Position numbers and translations under genes: made by a program. Below are positions 5,402 through 6,857 of a stretch of 6,857 bases of DNA, piece by piece. A model generated the notes under the pieces. That model saw nothing but the letters and a program-made list of their open reading frames with translations. It made no database searches and had not been told where the DNA came from. How positions within the stretch are numbered: position 1 is the first letter of the stretch; each line of letters starts with the position of its first letter. Where the stretch lies: positions 1-6,857 of the forward strand of contig JAYSTY010000319.1 of NCBI GenBank assembly GCA_043719385.1, read 5' to 3'. This DNA comes from JAFDVL01 sp043719385. Its GTDB lineage: Bacteria; Acidobacteriota; Blastocatellia; RBC074.

Positions 5402-6857
5402 TTACAATCGTTTCAGAACAAACAACGTAATATCATCATACTGCGGAGCCGCTCCGGCAAAGCGGTCAACTTCATTAAAGATTTTTTCGACGATGACTTC
5501 GGCGGATTCGTGCGCGATGCCTCTGACAAAATCGGCTAAGCGTTGTTCGCCGTATTCCTCTTCTTTGATGTCCTGCGCTTCGGTTACACCGTCGGAAAAG
5601 AGCGCGATGATGTCTCCGGTCTGCGCGGTAAAACTTAGTTCTTCATACGACTGGAGGGGAAACATTCCCAGCGGAGTTCCGGTTGTTTTGATCCATTCCG
5701 CTTCACTATTAGCGCGTAACAGCAGGCAATCGGTGTGACCGGCATTGACATAAACACATTCACCAGAAACCGGATCAATTTGCATCAGGACTCCGGTCAC
5801 ATATTTATTCGAGGGCGTCGTGGCATACAGCAAATCGTTAGTATGCGCCGCCAAATCGGTGAGCGATGGCAGCCGACCCAGCAGGGCGCGCATCGTCGCC
5901 TGGATATTGCTCATCAACAATGAAGCGGGAAGCCCTTTACCGGAGACATCGGCGACGCAAATCAAATGAGGGTCAGTATTTTTTGGCGCGGCAACCGGGA
6001 GTATATCGTAATAATCTCCGCCGCATTGCCGCGCTGGGCGATTGCGCGCCGCCAGATCAAAATTGTGTAAATGAGGCAGCGCCGCCGGAAAAAGTGTGGA
6101 TTGGATGCTTGCCGCCAGTTCCAATTCCTGTTCGATTTTTTTGCGCTCAAAGGTTTCTTTGATGAACCAGGAATTGTCGAAGGCGACCGCCGCCTGGGCC
6201 ACTAAACCAGCCCCGAATTCTAAATCTGCTGCACTGAAATTAAGCTTGCCCAAACGTGTGCCGAGGATGACAAAACCGCCGCTGGTATTGTCGTTGGAGC
6301 GAATTGGGAAGATTAAATGACCCTGCTGATTAATGATGTGATCCCGGAAATCACCAGCCGGAAAATCAGCGATGAGTAAGCCTTCCGAGACGGAATCAAT
6401 TAAATTTTTACAGTCTTCGAGGTGGTTTAATTCGATTCCTTTTTGGCGGGTCACAATTTGATGACCATCTTTCCAGGCGGCGACAGCATATTTCCGCACT
6501 GCCCAGCGACCAGCTAAGGTCAGCGCGAGTAACTGCGCGATTTCTTCCGGTTCAATGGCCGAAGTCAGACCGCGCACGAGGTCCAGCAGAGCGCGCAATT
6601 CCTGGACTTTTTGATCAAGGTCCAGATTGAGTTGCCGCGCTTCGGCGTGCGCACGTGCGTTATCAATGCCAGTTGCCGCAAGACCGAGCAGGGCATTAAT
6701 AAATTCAATTTCTTCAGGATCAATCGTGCCTCGTGCCGGACGCCCAAGTCCTAAATATCCGGTCGGCGTGGCTTCATTACCAATCGGCAAAATTAAATCA
6801 ACGCCAGCTTCACAAACATCCTCTGGCACGAAGATTTCCCCGGTTTTGAGCTTTGGT
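5402..6857 (-). CDS. GAF-domain PP2C-type protein phosphatase (RsbU/SpoIIE family), 5' end outside window
   Basis: 484 complete codons are visible and the frame is open to the window edge, so the true start lies beyond 6857; the GTG at 6827-6829 is internal. Counting from the first full codon, residues 1 to about 66 are the end of a GAF-like sensor (LILPIG, YLGLGRP). About 67-98 is a helical linker, and about 100-225 a second GAF-like domain (LIFPIRSND, GGFVILGTR). A signalling helix (ERKKIEQELELAASIQ) then leads into a PP2C domain with GGDYYD (279-284), VADVSGKG (301-308), NAGH (371-374), SDGVTEA (421-427) and YDDITLF (473-479). The metal-binding aspartates are all present, so it should dephosphorylate Ser/Thr-phosphoproteins. 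In this family the target is typically an anti-sigma-factor antagonist or a related switch protein. No partner STAS or kinase gene is in view. It is soluble over the visible part. Confidence 0.92.
   Translation of the reverse strand, partial: PKLKTGEIFVPEDVCEAGVDLILPIGNEATPTGYLGLGRPARGTIDPEEIEFINALLGLAATGIDNARAHAEARQLNLDLDQKVQELRALLDLVRGLTSAIEPEEIAQLLALTLAGRWAVRKYAVAAWKDGHQIVTRQKGIELNHLEDCKNLIDSVSEGLLIADFPAGDFRDHIINQQGHLIFPIRSNDNTSGGFVILGTRLGKLNFSAADLEFGAGLVAQAAVAFDNSWFIKETFERKKIEQELELAASIQSTLFPAALPHLHNFDLAARNRPARQCGGDYYDILPVAAPKNTDPHLICVADVSGKGLPASLLMSNIQATMRALLGRLPSLTDLAAHTNDLLYATTPSNKYVTGVLMQIDPVSGECVYVNAGHTDCLLLRANSEAEWIKTTGTPLGMFPLQSYEELSFTAQTGDIIALFSDGVTEAQDIKEEEYGEQRLADFVRGIAHESAEVIVEKIFNEVDRFAGAAPQYDDITLFVLKRL

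Noticed and set aside
4776..5738. A long plus-strand open frame of 320 codons
   Set aside because: It overlaps the end of tatD and runs antisense to the Rpn remnant and the phosphatase. Its translation is Ser/Cys-rich with no motif, while the minus strand gives clear family matches across the same bases.
6827..6829. GTG as the true start of the phosphatase
   Set aside because: The frame continues open and GAF-like (KLKTGEIFVPEDV) to the window edge, so the gene is truncated by the window and does not begin here.

Overview
The window reads as an ordinary stretch of chromosome from a moderate-GC, probably environmental bacterium. The TatD enzyme, the large GAF/PP2C phosphatase, the secreted FG-GAP protein and the dispersed palindromic repeats would fit an Acidobacteriota-type genome (Blastocatellia-like). 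This is an impression from gene style and repeats: there is no rRNA, tRNA or other phylogenetic marker here.

Layout. (1) Positions 1-2771, plus strand: a probable operon of three genes. These are a UPF0309-type SIS-domain sugar isomerase/binding protein (134-904), a short-chain dehydrogenase (946-1719) and a stand-alone, core-type methionine synthase (MetE C-terminal domain, 1716-2771). The last two overlap by ATGA with a good ribosome binding site. A perfect 27-bp inverted repeat (53-122) ends 11 nt before the first gene, and a second hairpin (907-933) lies between the first and second genes. (2) 2797-3960, minus strand: a secreted FG-GAP/VCBS beta-propeller protein, convergent with the operon. 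(3) 4031-4825, plus strand: tatD, divergent from the propeller gene across a 70-bp AT-rich gap. (4) 4886-5311, minus strand: the decayed C-terminal part of an Rpn/PD-(D/E)XK transposase-like protein, with an in-frame TGA. (5) 5368-5399: a half-element related to the palindrome at 53-122, with its own hairpin. (6) 5402-6857, minus strand: a GAF-GAF-PP2C (RsbU/SpoIIE-type) phosphatase whose 5' end lies outside the window.

The three operon genes suggest sugar or modified-sugar chemistry linked to a methyl transfer, but no substrate can be read from the sequence. The other genes look functionally independent: TatD nuclease, environmental signalling and an exported propeller. The points most worth a second look are the two related palindromic elements, the SIS-SDR-core MetE operon, the heptanucleotide tandem repeat inside the methionine synthase-like gene, and an open frame that runs through the palindrome and stops exactly on the SIS start codon. 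I found no CRISPR array, intact insertion sequence, RNA gene or recognisable defence system.
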